From Gammaproteobacteria bacterium (GTDB lineage Bacteria; Pseudomonadota; Gammaproteobacteria; GRL18), in NCBI GenBank assembly GCA_023144715.1, contig JAGLFC010000031.1, forward strand, positions 1 to 5,763: 5,763 nucleotides of DNA, in the 5' to 3' direction. The notes under the pieces were generated by a model that saw only the letters and a program-made list of their open reading frames with translations, had not been told where the DNA came from and did not search any database. Numbering within the stretch: position 1 is the first letter of the stretch; every line of letters begins with the position of its first letter. This document shows positions 1 to 5,673 of the stretch, piece after piece. The translations under genes and the position numbers were made by a program.

Positions 1-251
1 TTATCATAATTATCGCCTAAAAATAACCAGCCTTCTTTACCGACTATGGTATCTTGATGATGGGCTGAAATGCCTAGTTGATAAAGTGCATAATTAATAT
101 AGGCTTCTAATCCATCGGTATTGAATAATTGTTCAGTGTCATTAAGGGCGATTATTTTATTATGTGCAATCATATTACTCACAGGTAATAAAGCAATTAA
201 TAATAAACTACTGCCTAGCCATATTATAAAAGTGTATTTATTTAATTGCAT
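1..251 (-). CDS. AlgX/AlgJ-like SGNH-type O-acetyltransferase component (5' part only)
   Basis: Only the first 83 codons are in the window; the gene runs off the left edge. The product begins with a short basic start (MQLNK) and one hydrophobic segment, about residues 7-29, that should act as a signal anchor or uncleaved signal peptide and place the rest in the periplasm. Near residues 70-79 it has VGKEGWLFLG. This 'GK-GWLF-G' block is typical of the AlgX/AlgJ family of SGNH-hydrolase-like proteins, which pass acetyl groups to exported polysaccharides such as alginate. It starts 18 bases after the stop of an MBOAT acyltransferase gene, the usual partner of this family. The Shine-Dalgarno sequence is weak, so it may depend on translation of the gene before it. 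The catalytic Ser/Asp/His residues lie outside the window. A DltD- or PatB-type partner is less likely given the GWLF block. Substrate unknown. Confidence 0.7.
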   Translation of the reverse strand, partial: MQLNKYTFIIWLGSSLLLIALLPVSNMIAHNKIIALNDTEQLFNTDGLEAYINYALYQLGISAHHQDTIVGKEGWLFLGDNYD

Positions 252-269
252 GATTCAATTCACAATGGA

Positions 270-1754
270 TTAAAAATTAAAATATAAAAAGACTGAACTG
301 CTGTGTACAAATAAAGCTGATATACTGACTGCTGTAATCAATACCACTAGTATTAAAGAGTACCATGGTAATAAGAAGTTATTCTCTAATAAACGCTCTT
401 TAATTTGCATACTATTACGACAATAATTAAGGATAAATAAAACACATACAGACAATAATAATATCCATTCAGGTGCTTCTTGTGCAAATACTGTTTGATT
501 AAAATAGGGATATAAATTAATGTGAATCAATGCGGATACTTGATCTAAAAATTGATAACTCAAACTCAAAGAATCAAATTCAAATAGCTTCTTGATCATG
601 ACCCATGCTATTTCTATAGATTCTGAGCGAAAAAATATCCAACTGATATTAATAAAAATAAACGTCATACACCAAGCCAACCATGAATAGACTGTAAAGC
701 CATATTGATGCCAAAGATGATAGGTTAATAATGCCAGTGCATGAATCATTCCCCATGCAATAAACGTCCAATTAGCCCCATGCCATAATCCCCCCAAGGT
801 AAAGGTAATCAATATATTTCTAAACATTTTCCATTCACCTAGGCGATTACCTCCTAAAGGAATATATACATAGCTTTTTAACCAACGAGATAAGGTGATA
901 TGCCAACGTTGCCAAAATTCTTTAATGTTGGTGGCTTTATAAGGTGAAAAGAAGTTATAGGGCAAATGAATATTAAATAATAAAGCAGCCCCTATTGCCA
1001 TATCAGTATAGCCCGAAAAATCATAATAAATTTGAAACGTATAGCTCAGACTGGTCGCCCATGCTTGTAACATATTTAAGGTTTCATAGGAGGCATAACC
1101 TTGATCAGCCCATATTGCAAAGCTATCAGCAATCACCACTTTTTTAAATAAGCCGATAAAAAAAATAAAACAACCGATGATAATATGCTTCCATTTTAAC
1201 CATTGTTGATGAGCCTCAAATTGAGGAAGCATTTCTTTGTAATGGACAATAGGGCCTGCAATTAATTGTGGAAAAAAGGTCACAAATAAACAGTAATCAA
1301 TAAAGCTATCGTGTTTGGGATCAGAGTTGTATTTATCGACTAAATAGGCGATTTGCTGAAAGGTAAAAAAGCTAATGGCTAAGGGTAATATAATATTTAA
1401 AGAGGCAATGTGATCACCCATTAACGCATTAATATTTTCAATAAAAAAATTCGTATATTTAAAAAAACCAAGTAAGCTTAAATTAAATATAATCCCTATT
1501 ATTAAGACTAATTTTTTTGAGTGGTGTTGTTGAGAGGCGTGCATGATTATAAAATAAGCCAAACTATAATTTATAATTATGGAGGCAGTGATTAACATAA
1601 GATAATGATAATCCCAGTACGCATAGAAAAATAAAGAAGCAAAGATTAAAAATAGCTTTGCTGAACGGTGGCTTAAAAAGTGATTAAGAATAAAATAAAA
1701 AACAACGGTCAGTGGTAAAAATAAGAAAATATAAAGGGGTGAATTAAACAGCAT
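270..1754 (-). CDS. MBOAT family membrane O-acyltransferase (AlgI-like)
   Basis: A 494-residue polytopic inner-membrane protein with many hydrophobic segments, starting MLFNSPLYIFLFLP as AlgI/PatA-type MBOAT proteins do. Family blocks seen: FFPQLIAGPIVHYKEMLPQF at about 160-179, YYDFSGYTDMAIG at 243-255, WQRWHITLSRW at 281-291 and GGLWHGANW at 321-329. The invariant MBOAT histidine is H325 and the second conserved histidine is H285; both are intact, so it should be active. Length matches AlgI (about 500). In this family the protein moves acetyl groups from a cytoplasmic donor across the membrane to a periplasmic SGNH partner, encoded here by the next gene. The start overlaps the stop of the thioinosine phosphorylase gene by one base (TAATG) and has no clear Shine-Dalgarno sequence, which suggests reinitiation coupling. 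No alginate synthesis genes are visible, so 'AlgI-like' describes the family, not the substrate. Confidence 0.9.
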   Translation of the reverse strand: MLFNSPLYIFLFLPLTVVFYFILNHFLSHRSAKLFLIFASLFFYAYWDYHYLMLITASIIINYSLAYFIIMHASQQHHSKKLVLIIGIIFNLSLLGFFKYTNFFIENINALMGDHIASLNIILPLAISFFTFQQIAYLVDKYNSDPKHDSFIDYCLFVTFFPQLIAGPIVHYKEMLPQFEAHQQWLKWKHIIIGCFIFFIGLFKKVVIADSFAIWADQGYASYETLNMLQAWATSLSYTFQIYYDFSGYTDMAIGAALLFNIHLPYNFFSPYKATNIKEFWQRWHITLSRWLKSYVYIPLGGNRLGEWKMFRNILITFTLGGLWHGANWTFIAWGMIHALALLTYHLWHQYGFTVYSWLAWCMTFIFINISWIFFRSESIEIAWVMIKKLFEFDSLSLSYQFLDQVSALIHINLYPYFNQTVFAQEAPEWILLLSVCVLFILNYCRNSMQIKERLLENNFLLPWYSLILVVLITAVSISALFVHSSSVFLYFNF

Positions 1755-2521
1755 TATTTTATGAGTGTCAGTACTTCTGAAAGTATCTGGCGTACATTAT
1801 TTAAGCCCCCGTCTAAATTTTTTTCTATCATTTTCATGGTGATTAATTCATCACTTAACCCTGCTGCCCAATTGGCATTCACACAAATAGAGGCATATTC
1901 TATATTGAGTTCCCGTGCTAAAGCCGCTTCTGGCATAGCCGTCATACCCACAATATCACAACCATCTCGTTTAAGGCGTTGAATTTCTGCGGCACTTTCT
2001 AATCTAGGGCCTTCCGTCACAGCATAAGTTGCTCCTTGAATTATATCAATCTGCTGTTGTTTGGCGATGCTGGCAATAATATCGGTTAATTTTTTGCTAT
2101 AAGGGTAAGAAAAATCAATATGAGTGACTGCATTGAGATTATCTTCAAAAAAAGTATTAATACGGCTATGGGTATAATCAATAATCTGATCGGGTAAGAC
2201 CAAACTGCCCGGCATCATATCCTCACGTATACCGCCTACGGCATTCACGGCAATAATGTGAGTGACACCAAGATGCTCTAAAGCAGCTAAATTAGCACGA
2301 TAATTGACCTTATGAGGGGGAATGTTATGCTTGACACCATGACGAGCTAAAAAAACAATGTCAGCCTTATTATGGGTGTTTTCAATAGTACCTATACTTA
2401 AAGGTGAAGAAGGTTTTCCATAGAGTGTGACTAAATGTTCATCACGAATATTTTTTAGATTGTTTAATGCAGTTAAACCTGTACCGCCAATAATCGCGGT
2501 GAGTTGTTTTTTATGAGACAT
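1754..2521 (-). CDS. S-methyl-5'-thioinosine phosphorylase (MTAP/PNP family)
   Basis: A 255-residue cytoplasmic purine nucleoside phosphorylase of the MTAP/PNP family. Seen: IIGGTGL at 10-16 (phosphate-binding start), FLARHG at 57-62, AVNAVGGI at 91-98, TEGPRLE at 169-175, MTAMPEAALA at 193-202 and NANWAAG at 215-221. Eukaryotic and archaeal MTAP carry Asp residues (TDYD) at the last block to bind adenine. The Asn-bearing NANWAAG with GPRLE...GCDIVGMTAMPEA matches the Pseudomonas PA3004 type, which splits S-methyl-5'-thioinosine with phosphate into hypoxanthine and 5-methylthioribose-1-phosphate. The gene directly before it encodes an enzyme that would use the hypoxanthine, supporting this call. 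The start at 2521 is preferred because AAGGA lies 8 bases upstream and MSHKKQL leads straight into the fold; an upstream ATG at 2557 would add 12 residues inside the preceding gene. Methylthioadenosine or guanosine/inosine phosphorylase are the alternatives. Confidence 0.87.
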   Translation of the reverse strand: MSHKKQLTAIIGGTGLTALNNLKNIRDEHLVTLYGKPSSPLSIGTIENTHNKADIVFLARHGVKHNIPPHKVNYRANLAALEHLGVTHIIAVNAVGGIREDMMPGSLVLPDQIIDYTHSRINTFFEDNLNAVTHIDFSYPYSKKLTDIIASIAKQQQIDIIQGATYAVTEGPRLESAAEIQRLKRDGCDIVGMTAMPEAALARELNIEYASICVNANWAAGLSDELITMKMIEKNLDGGLNNVRQILSEVLTLIK

Positions 2522-2522
2522 C

Positions 2523-3086
2523 TTATAAATCCTTGACCGCAAATATTCCAGGGGCATTACGCAGTAAACCTTTGTAATCTAAACCCAAACCAAACACATA
2601 GCGATCAGGAATGTCTAAGGCAATAAAGTCAGCTGAAGTGCCTTTTTTTCGATTATGTATTTTATTAACCAGTACTGCACTATACACTTTTTGAGCACCT
2701 TTTTGTTCACAATATATTTTAATTGATTCTAAAGTAATACCTTCATCATGAATATCATCCACCAATAAAATAGTCCTATCTTGTAGAGAAAGTTGAGGTT
2801 CTACTAACCACCGCATGTCACCGCCGTGGATTTTATCACGATAGCGTGTGGCATGGACATAATCCAATTGTAAGGGGAAATCCAGTTCGGGTACTAATAG
2901 CCCCATTGGAATCATACCGCCATTCATAATACCAATGACAATAGGCTGAGTGTTAGCAATTTCTGCGGTAATATTTTGTGCTAAAGTGACGACAGCAGAG
3001 TGCATTTCTTCTTGAGTAATTAGGCACTCAGCCTCTGCTCTAATTTTACGGCTTTCGATAAATAATTCTTGAAGTCTTTGCATCAT
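2523..3086 (-). CDS. hpt: Hypoxanthine(-guanine) phosphoribosyltransferase
   Basis: A 187-residue cytoplasmic type I phosphoribosyltransferase that joins hypoxanthine (probably also guanine) to PRPP, giving IMP or GMP. The PRPP loop ILLVDDIHDEGITL spans 106-119; D110/D111 fit the acidic pair and D114 the catalytic base by comparison with human HPRT. K142 (VNKIHNRK) fits the lysine that contacts the purine O6. IPDRYVFGLGLDYKGLLRN at 159-177 matches the purine- and metal-binding end, with D170 the metal aspartate. The N-terminal extension and overall form resemble the gammaproteobacterial branch often found near nagZ rather than classic E. coli Hpt. The start may be the ATG at 3086 or the adjacent one at 3083; the Shine-Dalgarno match (CGGAT, about 13 bases off) is poor. 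It follows the DsrE-like gene by 18 bases and precedes the thioinosine phosphorylase, whose product hypoxanthine is its substrate. Confidence 0.92.
   Translation of the reverse strand: MMQRLQELFIESRKIRAEAECLITQEEMHSAVVTLAQNITAEIANTQPIVIGIMNGGMIPMGLLVPELDFPLQLDYVHATRYRDKIHGGDMRWLVEPQLSLQDRTILLVDDIHDEGITLESIKIYCEQKGAQKVYSAVLVNKIHNRKKGTSADFIALDIPDRYVFGLGLDYKGLLRNAPGIFAVKDL
2530..2534 (-). promoter_or_regulatory. Ribosome binding site of the thioinosine phosphorylase gene
   Basis: AAGGA on the minus strand lies 8 bases before the ATG at 2521 and inside the last codons of the phosphoribosyltransferase gene. It decides the start in favour of 2521 over the in-frame ATG at 2557. Only one base separates the upstream stop from this ATG, so translation is probably coupled. 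Confidence 0.7.
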
Positions 3087-3104
3087 GTTATATTCAATAT
3101 CCGT

Positions 3105-3473
3105 TTAATAAGTAAAAGTCACGGTATTATCATCCATTGCTTCTGAGATAAGATAAGCACCGCCAATAGTATCGGTAATTTCGGGTATCAAATCATTGCC
3201 CCAGAGTTCTAGTGTGGGTGTACAGACCTTAAATTTAACCCCAGCAGCATAGGCTTCTTTAATATAATCATAGACCGTTTGCTTGCCATCAGGTTTGATA
3301 TTCAAATTTTCTGCCACACCCCGCACCGCTAATTCTCCTGAGCGTCCTGTAAGAATGACTTCTACTTCATATTCCATTGCTGCCGCAACAGTTGCCTGAA
3401 AAAAGGGAGCACCTAATTCAGAACCATTGGTAGGATCGGTATTGACCATTACAATTAATAATTTATCAGCCAT
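3105..3473 (-). CDS. DsrE family protein, possible sulfur carrier
   Basis: A 122-residue soluble protein without signal peptide. It has the DsrE/DsrF-like layout: an N-terminal strand KLLIVMVNTDP at 4-14, a helix with AAAMEYEVEVILTG at about 30-43, GVKFKVC at 78-84, and a final GGAYLISEAM at 104-113. It holds one cysteine, C84, at the end of the third strand, about where DsrE and TusD carry the cysteine that takes up persulfide sulfur. A sulfur-transfer role is thus possible, but the wider family also includes members of unknown role. No dsrF/dsrH or tusBC partners are in the window, so it is not part of a DsrEFH operon. Its start and ribosome site lie inside the 3' end of nagZ (8-nt overlap), and it precedes purine salvage genes. 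Family confident, function unknown. Confidence 0.78.
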   Translation of the reverse strand: MADKLLIVMVNTDPTNGSELGAPFFQATVAAAMEYEVEVILTGRSGELAVRGVAENLNIKPDGKQTVYDYIKEAYAAGVKFKVCTPTLELWGNDLIPEITDTIGGAYLISEAMDDNTVTFTY

Positions 3474-4569
3474 GATTGCCTCTTTGCTTGTGAGTGGTGT
3501 TTGTATTGCTTACATAATCAGTAGGATCTAATAAATCAGGCGATGGATCATGGGTATAGTGAGCTAATAATGTTTTAGCGTCTTGCCAACGTGATTGTTT
3601 GATTAATTCCGTACGATTATAAAAGGGTTTATGATGTAGGTGTGCTAAACGTAAACTTGATGCTGGATTATTATAGCCACTCAAGTTTTTGACAACATCC
3701 CAAGCCGCAGGTCGATTATTGCACACTAAAATCATATCACAACCTGCATCCAGCGATATTTTAGCACGTTGACTATAATTTCCAGCAACAACCGCACCTT
3801 CCATACTTAAATCATCACTAAAAATAGCACCTTGAAAGTGCATTTTTTCACGTAATATTTTTTTCATCCAAATACTGGAAAAACCTGCTGGCTGATGATC
3901 AATTTTTGGATAAATAACATGTGCCATCATGAGTGCATTGAGGCCTGCTTCAATCATAAATTGAAAAGGCTTGAGATCATCCATTTCAATTTCTTGCAAA
4001 GGACGTTCATCTATGGGCATAGCAATATGTGAATCAGCTGCAATAGAGCCATGTCCAGGAAAATGTTTTCCTGTGGCTTGCATACCTGCTTCAGCCATTC
4101 CAACAATAAATGCTTGAGCTATTTTTCCAACCACAAAAGGATCAGGGTGAAAAGCACGATCACCAATAACAGCACTAATACCCTTATCAATATCCAATAC
4201 GGGTGCAAAACTAATATCCACTCCTGTTGAACACACTTCACTGGCCATTAACCAACCACATTGTTGAGCCAATGCTAACGATTTTTTATGATCAGAATTA
4301 TAAATTTCACCAAAACGGCGCATAGCAGGTAGGAGTGTAAAACCATCTTTAAAACGTTGTACACGTCCTCCTTCTTGATCCACAGCCACTAATAGTTTTG
4401 GTGTTTTAATGGCTTGAATAGCTTGTACCAATTGTTCTAATTGTGCTAAAGAGTGATAATTTCGACTAAACAGGATGATGCCACCCACTAATGGATCAGA
4501 GAGTAAAAGACGATCATCCGCGGTTAATTCTTGACCCGCAATATCGACCATAACAGGACCTAATGTCAT
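3466..4569 (-). CDS. nagZ: Beta-N-acetylhexosaminidase NagZ (GH3)
   Basis: A 367-residue cytoplasmic glycoside hydrolase family 3 enzyme that removes GlcNAc from GlcNAc-1,6-anhydroMurNAc and its peptides during peptidoglycan recycling. Family landmarks are intact: GPVMVDIAG at 4-12, VAVDQEGGRVQRF at 61-73, FAPVLDID at 121-128, the signature KHFPGHGSIAADSH at 168-181 with the Asp179-His181 acid/base pair, AHVIYP at 216-221, and FSDDLSMEGA at 250-259 with D252 as the likely nucleophile. DAGCDMILVCNNR at 274-286 is typical of gammaproteobacterial NagZ. The start gives the usual MxxGPVMxD opening; an AGAGG-like site lies about 13 bases upstream. The last 25 or so residues (from about 343) are a polar, low-complexity tail whose codons hold the ribosome site of the next gene. 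It is the first gene of the minus-strand operon. In other bacteria NagZ products feed AmpR-type beta-lactamase induction; nothing here shows that. Confidence 0.95.
   Translation of the reverse strand: MTLGPVMVDIAGQELTADDRLLLSDPLVGGIILFSRNYHSLAQLEQLVQAIQAIKTPKLLVAVDQEGGRVQRFKDGFTLLPAMRRFGEIYNSDHKKSLALAQQCGWLMASEVCSTGVDISFAPVLDIDKGISAVIGDRAFHPDPFVVGKIAQAFIVGMAEAGMQATGKHFPGHGSIAADSHIAMPIDERPLQEIEMDDLKPFQFMIEAGLNALMMAHVIYPKIDHQPAGFSSIWMKKILREKMHFQGAIFSDDLSMEGAVVAGNYSQRAKISLDAGCDMILVCNNRPAAWDVVKNLSGYNNPASSLRLAHLHHKPFYNRTELIKQSRWQDAKTLLAHYTHDPSPDLLDPTDYVSNTNTTHKQRGNHG
3479..3485 (-). promoter_or_regulatory. Ribosome binding site of the DsrE-like gene, inside nagZ
   Basis: AAAGAGG on the minus strand ends 5 bases before the ATG at 3473. 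It also encodes part of the KQRG of the NagZ C-terminus, so the end of nagZ and the start site of the next gene are bound together and translation is likely coupled. Confidence 0.65.
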
Positions 4570-4592
4570 TGTTTATTTTTCGCCTCTTGTTC

Positions 4593-4609
4593 TTTCTTAA
4601 TGTAAGAAA
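4593..4609. repeat. Inverted repeat in the nagZ leader
   Basis: TTTCTTA-ATG-TAAGAAA is a perfect 7-bp inverted repeat with a 3-base centre, 24 bases before the nagZ start codon and just upstream of its AGAGG. It could be a protein-binding site or a weak A/U hairpin in the nagZ leader. With no GC pairs beyond one per arm, it is unlikely to be a terminator. Confidence 0.5.
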
Positions 4610-4615
4610 ATAAAT

Positions 4616-4645
4616 GATTGCAATTTGCACGCTTATTTTGCAATC
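4616..4645. repeat. Inverted repeat, candidate operator of the nagZ-soxY divergent region
   Basis: GATTGCAA (4616-4623) and TTGCAATC (4638-4645) form a perfect 8-bp inverted repeat with a 14-base centre, placing equivalent bases 22 bp apart, about two helical turns. That is typical of a dimeric regulator binding one face of the DNA. A further TTTGCA lies in the centre at 4624-4629. The site lies between the two start codons, just downstream of the minus-strand -10 and roughly 110 bp upstream of the predicted soxY start point, so it could serve either gene. The regulator is unknown. Confidence 0.55.
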
Positions 4646-4657
4646 TGCTTTTATTTT

Positions 4658-4663
4658 ATTATA
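4658..4663 (-). promoter_or_regulatory. Candidate -10 of the nagZ operon promoter
   Basis: A perfect TATAAT reads on the minus strand. The -35 at 16-18 bases spacing is poor (AATTTT/TAATTT), so an activator may be needed. Transcription would start near 4651, giving a leader of about 80 bases that includes both inverted repeats. In such AT-rich DNA a chance match is possible. Confidence 0.4.
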
Positions 4664-4714
4664 GACAACACTATATATCAAAATTATCTTATTGAATAAC
4701 AACAAAAATATTTA

Positions 4715-4742
4715 TTGGCATGATTGGTGCATTGTTTATCAT
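4715..4742 (+). promoter_or_regulatory. Candidate soxYZ promoter with overlapping sigma-70 and sigma-54 matches
   Basis: As a sigma-70 promoter: TTGGCA (4715-4720), 16-base spacer, TATCAT (4737-4742), five of six matches in each box. As a sigma-54 promoter: TGGCAT (4716-4721), 5 bases, GTGCA (4727-4731), with the GG and GC pairs 12 bases apart as in TGGCAC-N5-TTGCA and only two mismatches. Either would start transcription around 4742-4750, some 50 bases before the soxY ATG. The sequence cannot tell which is used. Confidence 0.5.
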
Positions 4743-4748
4743 TGAAAG

Positions 4749-4765
4749 CGTTTAAAAAACGTTTA
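4749..4765. repeat. CGTTTA repeat at the predicted soxY start point
   Basis: CGTTTA occurs at 4749-4754 and again at 4760-4765, 11 bp apart, and the inner bases also form the inverted repeat CGTTT-AAA-AAACG (4749-4761). The position, overlapping the expected transcription start and ahead of the ribosome site, would suit a repressor operator. Chance is possible in AT-rich DNA. Confidence 0.35.
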
Positions 4766-4785
4766 TTTAATCAATATAAATATTT

Positions 4786-4790
4786 AAGGA
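4786..4790 (+). promoter_or_regulatory. Ribosome binding site of soxY
   Basis: AAGGA lies 7 bases before the ATG at 4798, the clearest ribosome site in the window. It confirms that start, which also gives the twin-arginine signal at the very N-terminus. Confidence 0.75.
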
Positions 4791-4797
4791 AGCAATA

Positions 4798-5256
4798 ATG
4801 CAACGTAGACATTTCCTAAAAAACACAATAGCAACTGGTACTGTTGCTATGGCCGCGGCAAGTGGTTTATTAGTACCTGTTCAAGTACTTGCTTGGAATA
4901 AAGAAGCATTTGATGCAAAAGATGTTGCTTCAGCAATGAAAGGTGCTGTAGGTACTGATAGTGCTGAAGTCAGTGATAAAATCAAAATTAAAGCCCCTGA
5001 TATTGCAGAAAATGGTGCCGTTGTTCCTGTAACAATTAGTTCTACACTAAAAGATGTGACATCTATTACCATTATTTCAGAAAAGAATGGTACTCCTTTA
5101 ATTGCTAAATTTAATTTGCATGGTGCTGAAGCCTTTGTTTCTACTCGTATTAAAATGGGTAAAACATCTAATATTATTGCTGTGTGTGAGTCTGGTGGTA
5201 AATTTTATAAAACACATAAAGAAGTTAAAGTCACCATCGGCGGTTGTGGCGGATAG
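4798..5256 (+). CDS. soxY: Thiosulfate-oxidation carrier protein SoxY
   Basis: A 152-residue periplasmic carrier that holds sulfur intermediates on a cysteine of a flexible C-terminal arm. The start MQRRHFLKN is a twin-arginine (Tat) signal (RR at 3-4, then FLK), followed by a hydrophobic stretch at about 10-31 and a likely cut after VLA (residue 32). The mature part has the SoxY immunoglobulin-like strands (VVPVTISSTLKDVTSITII at 75-93) and the FYKTHKEVKVTIGGCGG end at 136-152. C150 of GGCGG is the carrier cysteine. A second cysteine, C130 in AVCESGGK, lies in the mature protein where, from memory, SoxY proteins usually lack one. It is followed 57 bases on by soxZ and forms a two-gene unit with it. 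SoxA, X and B, which load and unload SoxY in the classic pathway, are not in the window. Confidence 0.95.
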   Translation: MQRRHFLKNTIATGTVAMAAASGLLVPVQVLAWNKEAFDAKDVASAMKGAVGTDSAEVSDKIKIKAPDIAENGAVVPVTISSTLKDVTSITIISEKNGTPLIAKFNLHGAEAFVSTRIKMGKTSNIIAVCESGGKFYKTHKEVKVTIGGCGG

Positions 5257-5313
5257 AGCGAGCGTTTCATCATTTAAGTGTATAAAAATCTAAATTTATA
5301 GTAGGTAAAAATA

Positions 5314-5628
5314 ATGGCTAAAAAGTCAATGAAAGTTCGTGCTAAAGCAAAAAATGGCATCGTAACAGTAAAAGCATTAATCAGTCACCCAATGGAAACA
5401 GGTTTACGTAAAGATAAAAAGACAGGTGAAATTCTTCCTGCTCTATTTATTGAAGAAGTCAGTTGTGAACATAATGGTAAGCTTGTTATGCAAGCAGAAT
5501 GGGGTGTTGCAGTGTCTAAAAATCCTTATTTATCATTCAAATTTGCGGGTGCGTCAGGTGATGCCGTTAAGCTTTCTTGGAAAGATAATACAGGCAAGGG
5601 TGATTCATTGGAAACTAAAGTTAAGTAA
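5314..5628 (+). CDS. soxZ: Thiosulfate-oxidation carrier partner SoxZ
   Basis: A 104-residue partner that binds SoxY to form the SoxYZ carrier. Family marks: VTVKALISHPMETGLRKD at 17-34, followed by TGEILPALFIEEVSCEHNGK at 37-56, WGVAVSKNPYLSFKF at 63-77, and a lysine-rich end. Length fits SoxZ (about 100). It has no signal peptide, as is usual; SoxZ is thought to cross the membrane bound to Tat-exported SoxY. C51 sits where other SoxZ proteins also have a cysteine. The start at 5314 follows a modest TAGGT site 8 bases away. No promoter is evident in the 57 bases after soxY, so co-transcription is likely, and a hairpin terminator follows. Confidence 0.95.
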   Translation: MAKKSMKVRAKAKNGIVTVKALISHPMETGLRKDKKTGEILPALFIEEVSCEHNGKLVMQAEWGVAVSKNPYLSFKFAGASGDAVKLSWKDNTGKGDSLETKVK

Positions 5629-5673
5629 CTAAAATTAAGCTCTCTATTATTTACTTATTTTAGCTTCACCATA

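Noticed and set aside
1761..1982. Open frame on the plus strand inside the phosphorylase gene
   Set aside because: It lies antisense to a well-supported conserved gene, has no family likeness and no ribosome site, so it is a shadow.
2522..2557. Longer start of the thioinosine phosphorylase at 2557 (MPLEYLRS...)
   Set aside because: Lies in the preceding gene without a good ribosome site, whereas the ATG at 2521 has AAGGA at ideal spacing and fits the family's usual N-terminus.
4638..4665. Alternative soxY promoter TTGCAA-16-TATAGA
   Set aside because: Only four of six matches per box and much farther from soxY than TTGGCA/TATCAT; also falls inside the inverted repeat.
4514..4705. Minus-strand open frame overlapping the nagZ start and leader
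   Set aside because: It would run out of frame into nagZ, is Ile/Lys/Asn-rich as expected for AT-rich leader DNA, and would swallow the promoter region. Not a likely gene.
4714..4744. Four ATTG copies spaced 8-10 bases apart before soxY
   Set aside because: Short, AT-biased word; the regularity is explained at least as well by the overlapping promoter boxes, so I do not claim a repeat array.
4881..5072. Minus-strand open frame inside soxY
   Set aside because: Antisense to a clear SoxY with no independent support.
5102..5293. Plus-strand open frame overlapping the soxY end
   Set aside because: Out-of-frame shadow of the SoxY coding sequence; its end reads into the gap before soxZ with no ribosome site.
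5426..5632. Plus-strand open frame inside soxZ
   Set aside because: Out-of-frame shadow of soxZ.
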